64,000 nucleotides of DNA, taken from positions 124,001 to 188,000 of the forward strand of contig NZ_LIRF01000007.1 of NCBI RefSeq assembly GCF_001297705.1. The letters run 5' to 3'. Below, in pieces: positions 8,096 to 17,183 of this stretch. Below the pieces are notes generated by a model. It was not told the origin of the DNA, did not search any database, and was given only the letters and a program-made list of their open reading frames with translations. The translations under genes were made by a program, and so were the position numbers. Position 1 is the stretch's first letter; the number at the start of each line of letters is the position of its first letter. Source of the DNA: Chryseobacterium sp. ERMR1:04. Lineage in GTDB: Bacteria > Bacteroidota > Bacteroidia > Flavobacteriales > Weeksellaceae.

Positions 8096-9748
8096 ATGAA
8101 AGATATAATGATTATGAATGTAAAGAAGATTGCTTTTGGAGCAGCCGTGGTATTTTTTGCCAACTTTGCCTCTGCGCAAACAGTACAAGATGGTATTAAC
8201 AGTATTGACAGTGATAAATTTGCTCAAGCAAAAACTAATTTCACTGACATGATTGCTAAAGCGCCTACAGCTGAAAATTATTTCTATTTAGGAAACACAT
8301 TTTTAAGACAGGGTGAACCAGATTTTGCAAAAGCAACAGAAAGTTTTAACAAAGGTCTTGCAGCAGACGGTAAAAGTTACCTTAACAAACTTGGTTTGGC
8401 TACTGTAAAACTAGGAAAAGGAGATAAAGGGGCAATTGCTGAAATTCAGAAAATTGTAACGGATTCTAGAGAAAAAGATGCAGAAGTATTGTTCAGAGCT
8501 GCTGAAGCTTTAACATTATTTGAAAAAAATAACTCTCCTGATCTTGCGATTCAGTTCTTGAATAAAGCGATTGAAAGAGCATCTAAAAAAGAAGTACCTG
8601 CACATTACTACTATACACTAGGAGACGCTTACAGATTGAAGAAAATTCCTGGTGATGCAATGAGCGCTTATGATAAAGCTTTGCCATTGGCAAAAAATAA
8701 AGCATCCGTTTATACAAGAATCGGAACTTTATGGATGGCTGCACAACAATGGAAGCAAGCGAAAGAAAGTATAGATAAAGCAATTGCTACAGATGCAACA
8801 TATGCACCTGCATACAAAGCTTTAGCTGCTTATGATATTAAATATCAGGAAAACGCGAAAGCAACTCAGGATTTGATCAACTATACAAAGTATGCTGATG
8901 AAGATCCATATACACAATTAGAAATTGCTAAACTTTATTTTACAAATGAAGATTATGCTAACTCTAAAATGATTTTGGATAAGATTTTTGATAAAGTTGA
9001 AGATCCAATCAAATTTAAATTAAGAGCATATCAATTATTTGCTGATGGAAAATATCCTGAAGCAAAACAAAGCATAGACAGTTTTGTTTCTCAGGCTGAA
9101 AAGTCTAGAGTACAGCCTGCAGATCAAGGTTTACTAGGTCTTATTGCTGCTGGTTTGGCTAAAGACGAGAAAGATGCTGCTAAGAAATCTGCTTTAATGG
9201 CTGAGGCTCAGCAAAAAATTGGTTTGGCTAAAGCTGCAAAAGACGAAACAATGAAGTGGGATATGGAGCTTGCTAAAATCGCTGGAGGTGGTGGAGCATC
9301 GCAAGGTGCTGCTGATTCTGGACCAACAAACCCAACAATTGAAGGTTTAAAGCAAAAAGTTGCTGCTAATACTCAGGATACAGATTCGTTGTTTAAGTTG
9401 GCAACAGCTTATCAGGATGCTAAAAACTGGAACGGAGCAATTCTTACATGGCAAAAAATGAGTACTCTTCTTCCTGATTGGGCTCCTGCTTACTACAGCC
9501 AAGGATATTCTTATCAGCAAGCTGGAAATAATGACGCTGCAAAAATTGCTTACGAGAAATTTATCTCTACAGTAAAACCTGCAGATAAGGAAGCAAACAA
9601 ACAAACATTGGCTTATGCTTACTTTGCGGTAGCATATATGAGTAAAGATGCAGATCTTGCAAAAGCAAAAGATTATGTTGCAAAATCTTTACAATTAGAT
9701 CCAACATACCAAGATGCTGTAAAGCTAAACGGAGAAATCAACAAGTAA
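8096..9748 (+). CDS. Secreted TPR-repeat protein
   Basis: A 550-residue protein with a Sec signal peptide cut after ASA (about residue 27) and tetratricopeptide repeats along its length, for example AENYFYLGNTFLRQG near 60, PAHYYYTLGDAYRLK near 170 and PAYYSQGYSYQQAGN near 465. A Gly-rich linker (GGGGAS, about residue 400) separates a long N-terminal array from a shorter C-terminal one. ATG at 8096, 8108 and 8114 are all possible; MNVKKIAFG from 8114 is the most typical signal start. It probably acts as a periplasmic scaffold for the Ton complex, judged only by position. Confidence 0.85.
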   Translation: MKDIMIMNVKKIAFGAAVVFFANFASAQTVQDGINSIDSDKFAQAKTNFTDMIAKAPTAENYFYLGNTFLRQGEPDFAKATESFNKGLAADGKSYLNKLGLATVKLGKGDKGAIAEIQKIVTDSREKDAEVLFRAAEALTLFEKNNSPDLAIQFLNKAIERASKKEVPAHYYYTLGDAYRLKKIPGDAMSAYDKALPLAKNKASVYTRIGTLWMAAQQWKQAKESIDKAIATDATYAPAYKALAAYDIKYQENAKATQDLINYTKYADEDPYTQLEIAKLYFTNEDYANSKMILDKIFDKVEDPIKFKLRAYQLFADGKYPEAKQSIDSFVSQAEKSRVQPADQGLLGLIAAGLAKDEKDAAKKSALMAEAQQKIGLAKAAKDETMKWDMELAKIAGGGGASQGAADSGPTNPTIEGLKQKVAANTQDTDSLFKLATAYQDAKNWNGAILTWQKMSTLLPDWAPAYYSQGYSYQQAGNNDAAKIAYEKFISTVKPADKEANKQTLAYAYFAVAYMSKDADLAKAKDYVAKSLQLDPTYQDAVKLNGEINK

Positions 9749-9772
9749 TTTAAATTTTAAATTATAGATATT

Positions 9773-9809
9773 AAAACTTCCCATTCGTAATGTTTGGGAA
9801 GTTTTTATT
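9773..9809 (+). terminator. Terminator after the TPR gene
   Basis: Eleven-base stem AAAACTTCCCA/TGGGAAGTTTT with an 11-base loop and a T-rich tail. Confidence 0.7.
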
Positions 9810-9817
9810 TTAAATCC

Positions 9818-9825
9818 TATATTTG
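9818..9825 (+). promoter_or_regulatory. Candidate promoter of bshB1
   Basis: TATATTTG matches TAnnTTTG, 83 bases before the start codon and just after the previous terminator. Confidence 0.35.
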
Positions 9826-9908
9826 AAAATAGGAAACGTCTAGGGTTAAAAATTCGAAAATAGGAGAATAATAATTAGGCGTTCCGTCGTACAAATTAAA
9901 AATTAAAA

Positions 9909-10628
9909 ATGAAAACAGATATACTTGCCTTTGGGGCACACCCTGATGATGTTGAATTAGGATGCGGTGGCACCATTGCCAAATTAATTGCAGAAGGAAA
10001 AACATGCGTGATCGTTGATTTAACGAAAGGAGAGATGGGAACTAGAGGGACAGATGAAACAAGAAGAATAGAGGCAGGAAATTCAGCGAAGATCTTAGGC
10101 GTTTCGGCAAGAGAGAATTTAGGAATGAAAGATGGCTTTCTTGTGAATTCTGAAGAATACCAAATAATGATCGTGAAAATGATCCGCAAATACCAGCCAG
10201 AAATCGTTTTAGCGAATGCAATTGATGATAGACATCCAGATCACGCAAAAGGAGCTAAATTAGTGTCTGATGCGTGCTTTTTAGCGGGTTTAAGAAAAAT
10301 CGAAACGACAGAAGACGGAGAAAACCAAGACGTGTGGAGACCGAAGCATATTTTCAACTATATTCAGTGGAAAAATATCAAGCCGGAGTTTGTTATCGAC
10401 ATATCTGAACATCTTGATAAAAAGATTGAAGCATGTATGGCTTTCAAAACTCAGTTTTATGACCCCAATTCTGACGAACCGGAGACTCCGATCACGTCAA
10501 AAGACTTTTATGAGAGTTTAACCTATCGTGCACAAGATTTAGGGAGGCTATCGGGAGTTGCTTATGCTGAGGGATTTACGACTGAGAAGTTAATTGCTTT
10601 GAAAAATTTTGATGGAATTGTTTTGTAA
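9909..10628 (+). CDS. bshB1: Bacillithiol biosynthesis deacetylase BshB1
   Basis: A 239-residue zinc-dependent deacetylase of the PIG-L/LmbE family. It shows the metal motif AHPDDVELGCGGT at residues 9-21 (His, Asp, Asp) and DDRHPDHAKGA near 105, plus the DLTKGEMGTRGT segment typical of BshB1. It removes the acetyl group from N-acetylglucosaminyl-malate, the second step of bacillithiol synthesis; bshA and bshC are not in the window. Length and motifs fit BshB1 well, though other LmbE deacetylases share the fold. It stands alone between a terminator and tRNA-His, whose promoter overlaps its 3-prime end. Confidence 0.9.
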   Translation: MKTDILAFGAHPDDVELGCGGTIAKLIAEGKTCVIVDLTKGEMGTRGTDETRRIEAGNSAKILGVSARENLGMKDGFLVNSEEYQIMIVKMIRKYQPEIVLANAIDDRHPDHAKGAKLVSDACFLAGLRKIETTEDGENQDVWRPKHIFNYIQWKNIKPEFVIDISEHLDKKIEACMAFKTQFYDPNSDEPETPITSKDFYESLTYRAQDLGRLSGVAYAEGFTTEKLIALKNFDGIVL

Positions 10629-10651
10629 TTAAAAAACATTTCCTATATTTG
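10622..10651 (+). promoter_or_regulatory. Promoter of tRNA-His
   Basis: TTTG at 10622-10625, exactly 18 bases, then TATATTTG at 10644-10651; the tRNA begins 15 bases later. The upstream box overlaps the bshB1 stop region. Confidence 0.7.
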
Positions 10652-10665
10652 CACCACCAAAAACG

Positions 10666-10739
10666 GTGATTGTAGCTCAGTTGGTTAGAGCGCCGGATTG
10701 TGGTTCCGGAGGTCGGGGGTTCGAGACCCCTCATTCACC
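10666..10739 (+). tRNA. tRNA-His (anticodon GTG)
   Basis: Cloverleaf seen directly: D-stem GCTC/GAGC, anticodon stem CCGGA/TCCGG around loop TTGTGGT with anticodon GTG, T-loop TTCGAGA on a GGGGG/CCCCT stem. The base before position 1 is G (10665) and can pair with the discriminator C at 10739, the identity feature of tRNA-His. The acceptor stem has one T-T mismatch at 5:68. A full CCA end is not clearly encoded. Confidence 0.95.
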
Positions 10740-10746
10740 CACATTT

Positions 10747-10781
10747 AAACACATTTTCTTCATTGAGAATGTGTTTTTTTT
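10747..10781 (+). terminator. Terminator after tRNA-His
   Basis: AACACATT/AATGTGTT stem with a 12-base interior loop and a run of eight or more T. Confidence 0.75.
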
Positions 10782-10820
10782 ATGTAGTAATGCCAAGAAA
10801 GTATAGAATGTAATATTCTA

Positions 10821-10892
10821 AGGAGCTATTTCCCGCTTTCCATTGCAATCTTTTTTTTCAAAAAAGGATTTTCATTTCTATCGGGGCTAGGG
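10821..10892 (+). repeat. Candidate interspersed intergenic repeat
   Basis: A segment reading AGGAGCTATTTCCCGCT at one end and TCGGGGCTAGGG at the other, with an A/T hairpin between them (AATC and seven or more T against AAAAAAGGATT). From memory this resembles a sequence scattered between genes in Chryseobacterium-like genomes; only one copy is in this window. The rest of the gap from 10782 to 11123 is AT-rich with nothing else evident except a weak TACATTTA box near 11098. Confidence 0.5.
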
Positions 10893-11123
10893 TATTGGTC
10901 ATTCTTACAGCAATACACCAAAATACAAATCAAACAAAAAAATCTAAGTTTATTATTCTACAAGAAATAAATTCTTTAAATCTGTGTCAGAATAATTTTA
11001 TTATAGCATTAGAGTTAATTGTATTTTTTTTATTTAAAGTATGTTAATTCTATCCTAATACCTGCAAAACATCATGTATCACGGTAAAAAAAATTACTAC
11101 ATTTATGCATACCAACTTCAAAT

Positions 11124-11558
11124 ATGGAAATAAACGTTACAGTAAAGCAATTGGGTAAGAAGCATCCTATCCTTTCAGAACAGAAACTTGAAATAGGTTT
11201 TAATGATAGTATGATCTCATTAGAAAATTTATTAAAATTAATTGTTCAGCAACAGGTAGAAGTATTCAATGCGAAATCATTTGAATTAGAAGGAGAAGAT
11301 AACACCAAAATTCCTTTAGAGAATTATCTGAATATTCTTACAGATACCGGAAAGGCAGGTTTCGGAAATATTTATAATCAAAAGAAAGCTGATTTACAGA
11401 AAGCACAGGAAAATGCTATCCAGGCATTTGAAGACGGAATGTTTGCTGTTTTTTATAATGATGAGCAGCTTGAAGATCTCAAACAAATCATAGACCTAAG
11501 TTTACAACAGACATTTGCTTTCATCAGACTTACTTTTCTTGCAGGAAGTTATTGGTAA
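11124..11558 (+). CDS. Uncharacterised 144-residue partner of the DUF4132 gene
   Basis: I do not recognise a family. The protein has no signal peptide or membrane helix, so it should be cytoplasmic. It begins with a beta-strand-like stretch (MEINVTVKQLGKK), and has a helical, Gln- and Lys-rich middle (NQKKADLQKAQENAIQAFED) and a hydrophobic end, LTFLAGSYW. It is followed after only 25 bases by the 1675-residue DUF4132 gene in the same direction, so the two are very likely co-transcribed. The pairing suggests they act together, for example as subunits or as regulator and effector; that is inference. Confidence 0.75.
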   Translation: MEINVTVKQLGKKHPILSEQKLEIGFNDSMISLENLLKLIVQQQVEVFNAKSFELEGEDNTKIPLENYLNILTDTGKAGFGNIYNQKKADLQKAQENAIQAFEDGMFAVFYNDEQLEDLKQIIDLSLQQTFAFIRLTFLAGSYW

Positions 11559-11583
11559 TTATAGACACTGAATCTCAAAATAC

Positions 11584-14500
11584 ATGGAAATCACAGAAAA
11601 ATTAAAATCGAAAAAGGTTGTAAATTACTATAGAAATTTACGAAAAGAACTAAAAGAACAAATAGAAACAGGTCAGCAGTCAGAACTGGATCTCACGAAA
11701 GAAGTTACAGAGTTAGGTCTGTTGATTGTTGGTAAAACAAATTATTATGAAGCCCTGACTTTAGGCAGTAAGCGTGCTGAAGAAATTAAAGAACTTGTAA
11801 AGTCTGATATTTGGGAAGATAAAGAATATTATAAACTGCTGGTTTATTTTTTCGGTAAAAATGCTGAGCTAGTAAAACACGCATGGAGTAGAATGCCTTA
11901 TAAAATGTACCAGACAGGATATTACCGTCGCTCGTTTCGTGCTCCCCATAATCATAAATTTACCATTCTTAATCAGTTAAATCTAATTGGGAATCTTTTG
12001 CAGCTGGCAAGCACCTATTCTTATGGTGATGGTGAGCAAAATTATAATCTCACGTTAGAAGAACAAATCATTTATGACCATGCAATATCGAATAATTCAC
12101 ATCAGTTTTACATTTGGTCAGCGGCAATAGATACAGGAAATAATGGTATTTATGAATTGATTGAAGATATTATTTTCAATAAACATAATGAAGGAAAAGT
12201 ATCCCGTAATATTATCAAAGCATTATTGAATAGCGAGCAGCAACGTTGCTGGGAATTAGTTGAAAAACTTTTGCTTGCTGCACAACGTCAGGAAGGCCTT
12301 CGACAGACCGTTTTAGAAGCTTTAGATGAAACCAGTATCGGTGCTTTGCAATATATGACCAACGTAATCGTAGAGCATAAGCTTACTCGTTTTTCATCCG
12401 TTGTTCGCTCGGTAGATACATGGACTGGTTTAGGCTGGGACGGGGAGAAAGAATCTGTGGTGAGAGGTATTGTATCATTGGCTCATACGTATTTTAATGA
12501 TCCCGAACAGATTCCTATTGCGATAAAAAGTAAGAATAATAATGAAGTTTACATGGCGCTTTGGGTGCAGGCAGTATGGGATGTAGAAAAAACGATTCCT
12601 TACCTGCATCAGTTATTTGATAAAGGGAATGCGGAAAAGAAATGTTTAGCGATAAAGTTCGCTGGAGAAACGCAGGATCCTTACATCCAAATGCCGTTGT
12701 ATTATAAAGCAATATTGGAAGGGGATGTGCAAGTGTTAGCATTTGCAGGAGAGCCGTTATCGGATTTACTAAGTGCTAATAAAGAGTCGAAATTTTTTAT
12801 TAACAATCCGGATTATCCGGATTTATTTGAGAAGCTGCATGAACTCACCAAAAAAATAGATACAAAGGAAAAGAAGTTCGAAGGAAAGATATTCTCTTGG
12901 CTTAATGCCACTTTCAATAAAAGTAATTTGTATGCTTCTATGTTTTATCTGGTCGGGGAGGATCGTGATAAATTGGCTGTTGTTCTTTCTTATTTTGATC
13001 AGTTTGAACTTTCATTACGAGAGTTGCTGACCCGAAATATTTTAGGAGATCTCTACTGCTATTCTTATTCCTATAATGCTCAAAAAAAGAAAAAAGCGGT
13101 AACTCCTTTCCAAAAAGAATTTGCATTTAAAATTCTAAAAGATAGAGGAGAGTCTTTGGTTGCTTCAGGAATGAATGTTTTACAACAAAATCCTTTAGAT
13201 AAAGAAGAAGTAATAACTTTCTTTGATTTGTTTAAAAGAAAAAGCGGAACACTTCGTCAGAAATTAGTAGAATTGATTGTAGCGCAAACAGATGAAGCAG
13301 CTACGCCGTTGGTGGCTGAATTAATGGTTAAAGGTGATATCGAGCAACGTACTGCTTCATTGGATATCATGTTGCAGTTTCAAAAAAGTAAAAGAGTTCC
13401 TTTTCAGATTACTGAATGGACTCAGCAATATGCTGAAAAATCAAAAGTATCAGAAAGAGAACAGATTTTACTTAATCAGCTTAATCCTTCCGAGAATAAG
13501 GAAGTTCTTTCTGAAGAAAACGGATTCGGATTTTATGATCCTTCTATAATATCAAAATATGAACTCCCTAAAGTAGAAGCTGATTCTGTGTATTTGCAGG
13601 CTACTAAAAAAGATAAATACGGATTTACACAATCAATAGATCATATAAAAGGAGAATTAAAAAAATTATGTAATCTATTCCTTCAATATAAAGACCACGA
13701 ATATGAAGTGGAAGACTGGAATGGTTCTGCGATGAAGGTTTTAATGGGTAATTCTTTCCGTCAAATAAAAAATAATATTGGAGGTTTTACCCCTCAACAA
13801 ATAGCTGAAAACTATCCGTTACACGAAATATGGGAGCAATGGTATCAGGATTCAGGATTGCAGCCGCAGGATTTATTTTTACTGACTTTTATAGATAATT
13901 GCGACAGAAAGGTATTCAGAGAGTTTTTAGAAGGTTATGTCTTTTACCATAAAGATATCATAACCAACCCAATGAAAGGAGGCTATTATTGGGAGAATCC
14001 TATTAGCAGAATTCTGGAATCCCTACAATCTACACATGCCTTTGAAGAAAAAACAGATTTCTTAATTGATGCCTGCAGTACATTGTTTGCCAATCTTCCC
14101 GAAGATATTATCAATTATAAAGGGAAAGATGATAAAGATTACTATTATACTTTTAGAGGAAATGGGTGGCAAAAATTAGGTTTTTTTGATGTTTTTTTAA
14201 GGGCAATCCCTTTACAGGACCTTACTGATGAACAACACATCAAGCAATGGAATTTATACCGATGGATGCAGTATAATGGGTTGCAGGAAAATATAAAAAT
14301 AAGTGTTCCTCCTTTCCATGCGTTTTGTAAAGCTTATCAGTTGGGAATTATTACCAAGGGTGAATTGTATGAAGGCATTTTCATGGGCGAATCTATTATA
14401 CGAGATCTTACCACTACCAAATTTTACCATCACAGTGAGAAATATTTAGAAAAATATCCTTTCCTAAAACCCATTATAGATGAAATTCAAGCTAAATTTT

Positions 14501-16611
14501 TAGATATAGAACTTATCCGTGGAGATGCGGCTACAGAAGTTTCTCATTTTGTACAGGAGTTTCAGAATATCTATGGAACACAACGCTTGGTAGAGTTACT
14601 TAAAGGATTGGGGAAATCAAAATTATACGCCAATTATATCTATAACTACAGCAATGAGAGTATGACGAAGCAAAAGTTGTTCTCGTTTCTTTTATCTAAT
14701 TGTCATCCTTTAGAAAGTGATACGCAGGAAGCTTTCAATGAAATGATGAAAAAGGAAAAGATTGTAGAGCTTCGTTTAATTGAGGCTGCAGTCTATGCTC
14801 CGCAATGGCAAAAGTTTATCAGCAGTTATTTAGGTTGGAAAGGTTTGGATTCTGCAATCTGGTGGATGCATTCCCATACCAAAACCAGCAGCTATGAGGC
14901 GCAAAATTCCGAATTAGAAAGTGAAGTTGCAAAATATTCATCTGTAGATGTTCAGGAATTTAAGGATGGAGCAGTAGATAAAGAATGGTTTACAAAAGCA
15001 TATAAAGAATTAGGGAAAGCCCGTTGGGAAATGCTTTATGAGTCTGCAAAATATATTTCAGACGGAAATGGACACAGGCGAGCAAGGCTATATTCTGATA
15101 CGCTTACGGGCGATTTAAAAATAAAAGAAGTAACGGCAAAAGTTAAAGACAAACGTGATCAGGATTATCTTCGTGTGTATGGATTAGTACCACTGAGTAA
15201 AACTAATCCTACAAAAGATGTATTGAGCCGATATGAATACATACAGCAATTCAAAAAAGAAAGTAAGGAGTTTGGTTCAATGAAACAAGCTAGTGAAGCT
15301 TTGGCTATTCGGGTGGCGTTAGAAAATTTAGCAAGAAATGCAGGGTATCCGGACCCGATAAGATTGACTTGGGCTATGGAAACCCAGCAAATTCAAAGCC
15401 TTTTATCTAAAGAAACCCAAGTTACCATTGATGGCGTTACTGTCGGCTTAATTATAGAAGACGATGGGAAAGCTGAAATTGTAGTATTCAGAGATGATAA
15501 GCAATTGAAATCTATTCCACCAAAAATCAAAAAAGATAAAGCCATTGTTGAATTGGGGAATAACCGAAAGATCATGCGCGAGCAATGGGCCCGTTCCAGA
15601 AAAGGATTGGAGGAAGCAATGATAAGAGGAGATGAGTTCTTTTTTGCAGAAATTAAAAATCTTTTTGATCATCCGGTAATCAAGAAACATTTAGAGAAAC
15701 TGTTATTTATTTCAAACGCTAATACAATCGGGTTCTTTAATGATGGTAGTTTGATTAATGCACAAGGCGAAATTCAGGAATTAAAAGAAGATGCAACTTT
15801 GCGTATTGCCCATTGTGTAGACTTGCATGAGCATTCAGTTTGGAGCGACTATCAACATTATTGTTTTACAGAAAAATTAGTACAACCGTTTAAGCAAGTA
15901 TTCAGAGAATTATATATACCAACACCCGATGAGTTGCAGGAAAAATCTGTATCTCGTCGCTATGCAGGACATCAGGTTCAGCCGAAGCAGGCATTAGCAT
16001 TGCTAAAAACAAGAGGCTGGAAAGTAGATTACGAAGAAGGTTTACAAAAAGTATATCATAAAGAAGGTTTCCAGGTGAAGCTCTATGCAATGGCGAATTG
16101 GTTCTCGCCTGCTGAGGTAGAAAGTCCAACGCTTGAAACAATAGAATTTCATTCATTAAAAGACCATAAGAATATTCCGTTTGAAGATATTAATCCGAGA
16201 TTATTTTCAGAAGTAATGCGGGATATAGATTTAGTAGTATCGGTAGCGCATGTAGGAGATGTAGATCCTGAAGCCAGCCATTCTTCTATTGAAATGCGAG
16301 CTGTCTTGATGAAAGAAACGGCCAGATTATTCAAGTTAGACAATGTAAGAATTGAAGGCTCACATGTGTTGGTAAAAGGTCAAATGGCAGAATACAGTGT
16401 ACATCTAGGAAGTGCTGTTGTGCATCAGGTTCCGGGGAAATATTTATCGATCCTTCCTGTTCATTCGCAGCAAAGAGGAAGATTGTTTTTACCTTTTGCC
16501 GATGATGATCCGAAATCTGCTGAGGTAATGTCTAAAGTATTATTATTAGCTAAAGATGATGAAATACAGGATCCAACGATACTTTCACAAATAAAAAGAG
16601 AGTATGTTTAG
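11584..16611 (+). CDS. Giant DUF4132 (MolR/YehI-like) protein
   Basis: A 1675-residue cytoplasmic protein without signal peptide or membrane helices. The N-terminal two thirds look alpha-helical and repeat-like (HEAT-type scaffolding), with segments such as ALWVQAVWDVEKTIPYLHQL. A conserved block at about residues 1157-1205 contains GNGHRRARLYSDTLTGDL and the RVYGLVPL end. The C-terminal DUF4132 core follows, with HCVDLHEHSVW and QPFKQVFRELY at about 1408-1440 and YAGHQVQPKQALALLKTRGW from about 1458. DUF4132 occurs in E. coli MolR/YehI-type proteins, whose function is unknown; a WGR domain is not seen here. It pairs with the 144-residue gene just upstream. A terminator closes the unit. Confidence 0.85.
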   Translation: MEITEKLKSKKVVNYYRNLRKELKEQIETGQQSELDLTKEVTELGLLIVGKTNYYEALTLGSKRAEEIKELVKSDIWEDKEYYKLLVYFFGKNAELVKHAWSRMPYKMYQTGYYRRSFRAPHNHKFTILNQLNLIGNLLQLASTYSYGDGEQNYNLTLEEQIIYDHAISNNSHQFYIWSAAIDTGNNGIYELIEDIIFNKHNEGKVSRNIIKALLNSEQQRCWELVEKLLLAAQRQEGLRQTVLEALDETSIGALQYMTNVIVEHKLTRFSSVVRSVDTWTGLGWDGEKESVVRGIVSLAHTYFNDPEQIPIAIKSKNNNEVYMALWVQAVWDVEKTIPYLHQLFDKGNAEKKCLAIKFAGETQDPYIQMPLYYKAILEGDVQVLAFAGEPLSDLLSANKESKFFINNPDYPDLFEKLHELTKKIDTKEKKFEGKIFSWLNATFNKSNLYASMFYLVGEDRDKLAVVLSYFDQFELSLRELLTRNILGDLYCYSYSYNAQKKKKAVTPFQKEFAFKILKDRGESLVASGMNVLQQNPLDKEEVITFFDLFKRKSGTLRQKLVELIVAQTDEAATPLVAELMVKGDIEQRTASLDIMLQFQKSKRVPFQITEWTQQYAEKSKVSEREQILLNQLNPSENKEVLSEENGFGFYDPSIISKYELPKVEADSVYLQATKKDKYGFTQSIDHIKGELKKLCNLFLQYKDHEYEVEDWNGSAMKVLMGNSFRQIKNNIGGFTPQQIAENYPLHEIWEQWYQDSGLQPQDLFLLTFIDNCDRKVFREFLEGYVFYHKDIITNPMKGGYYWENPISRILESLQSTHAFEEKTDFLIDACSTLFANLPEDIINYKGKDDKDYYYTFRGNGWQKLGFFDVFLRAIPLQDLTDEQHIKQWNLYRWMQYNGLQENIKISVPPFHAFCKAYQLGIITKGELYEGIFMGESIIRDLTTTKFYHHSEKYLEKYPFLKPIIDEIQAKFLDIELIRGDAATEVSHFVQEFQNIYGTQRLVELLKGLGKSKLYANYIYNYSNESMTKQKLFSFLLSNCHPLESDTQEAFNEMMKKEKIVELRLIEAAVYAPQWQKFISSYLGWKGLDSAIWWMHSHTKTSSYEAQNSELESEVAKYSSVDVQEFKDGAVDKEWFTKAYKELGKARWEMLYESAKYISDGNGHRRARLYSDTLTGDLKIKEVTAKVKDKRDQDYLRVYGLVPLSKTNPTKDVLSRYEYIQQFKKESKEFGSMKQASEALAIRVALENLARNAGYPDPIRLTWAMETQQIQSLLSKETQVTIDGVTVGLIIEDDGKAEIVVFRDDKQLKSIPPKIKKDKAIVELGNNRKIMREQWARSRKGLEEAMIRGDEFFFAEIKNLFDHPVIKKHLEKLLFISNANTIGFFNDGSLINAQGEIQELKEDATLRIAHCVDLHEHSVWSDYQHYCFTEKLVQPFKQVFRELYIPTPDELQEKSVSRRYAGHQVQPKQALALLKTRGWKVDYEEGLQKVYHKEGFQVKLYAMANWFSPAEVESPTLETIEFHSLKDHKNIPFEDINPRLFSEVMRDIDLVVSVAHVGDVDPEASHSSIEMRAVLMKETARLFKLDNVRIEGSHVLVKGQMAEYSVHLGSAVVHQVPGKYLSILPVHSQQRGRLFLPFADDDPKSAEVMSKVLLLAKDDEIQDPTILSQIKREYV

Positions 16612-16643
16612 GATATAGTCTTTTCTGAAATATAGATTCAAAT

Positions 16644-16673
16644 AAAAGTACACTCTTGAAGTGTGCTTTTTTT
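16644..16673 (+). terminator. Terminator of the DUF4132 unit
   Basis: Stem AAAAGTACACT/AGTGTGCTTTT with a five-base loop and a following T-run. Confidence 0.8.
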
Positions 16674-16697
16674 GTAGTATTATGTTTTTGTGGGAAT

Positions 16698-16724
16698 AAA
16701 AAAAGCACCTTTTTTCAGATGCTT
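16698..16724 (-). terminator. Terminator of the PUR-like gene (minus strand)
   Basis: On the minus strand AAGCATC/GGTGCTT (one G-T pair) with an eight-base loop, then a T-run. It lies 25 bases past the PUR-like stop codon. Confidence 0.7.
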
Positions 16725-16748
16725 GTGTTTTTAAGATATTGTTTTGGC

Positions 16749-17084
16749 TTAAACCTCGTCGTCAGAATCTATTGTGTAAGATTTGCTTTTGAAGTCCTTG
16801 TCATGCTTTTCTGATATTACATCCTCACCTTTTTCGTTAATGATGAAATCTGTGGATTCATTAAACATCTCCTGAAAACTTTTAAAATCCTCTTTGTAAA
16901 GATAAATTTTGTGTTTCTCGAATGTAGCCTCTCCATTCTCTCCGAAGTTCTTTTTGCTTTCGGTAATCGTAAGATAATAATCTCCTGCTTTCGTCTCGCG
17001 CACATCAAAGAAATAAGTTCTTCTTCCTGCTTTTAACACCTTCGTGAAAATTTCATTTTCATGGCGTTCCTTGTATTCACTCAT
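16749..17084 (-). CDS. PUR-family DNA/RNA-binding protein (DUF3276)
   Basis: A 111-residue protein matching the bacterial PUR-alpha-like family: NEIFTKVLKAGRRTYFFDVRETKAGDYYLTITESKK is the typical core (cited here by its ends, residues about 10-45), followed by the second half with HKIYLYKEDFKSFQEMF. PUR-like proteins fold as a Whirly-type module and bind single-stranded nucleic acid; the physiological role in Bacteroidota is not well known. The acidic C-terminal tail (DSDDEV) is usual. It has its own strong promoter and terminator. Confidence 0.88.
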   Translation of the reverse strand: MSEYKERHENEIFTKVLKAGRRTYFFDVRETKAGDYYLTITESKKNFGENGEATFEKHKIYLYKEDFKSFQEMFNESTDFIINEKGEDVISEKHDKDFKSKSYTIDSDDEV

Positions 17085-17113
17085 TGTTAGATATTTTTTA
17101 ATCTTGTTAAGAA

Positions 17114-17143
17114 CAAATATAAAAGTTTTCTTTTAATCACAAA
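17114..17143 (-). promoter_or_regulatory. Promoter of the PUR-like gene
   Basis: On the minus strand TTTG (17140-17143), an 18-base spacer and TATATTTG (17114-17121), 29 bases upstream of the ATG. Confidence 0.65.
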
Positions 17144-17183
17144 ATTTTTTTTATGATTTATTTAACAATTCCGAACGAAATGG

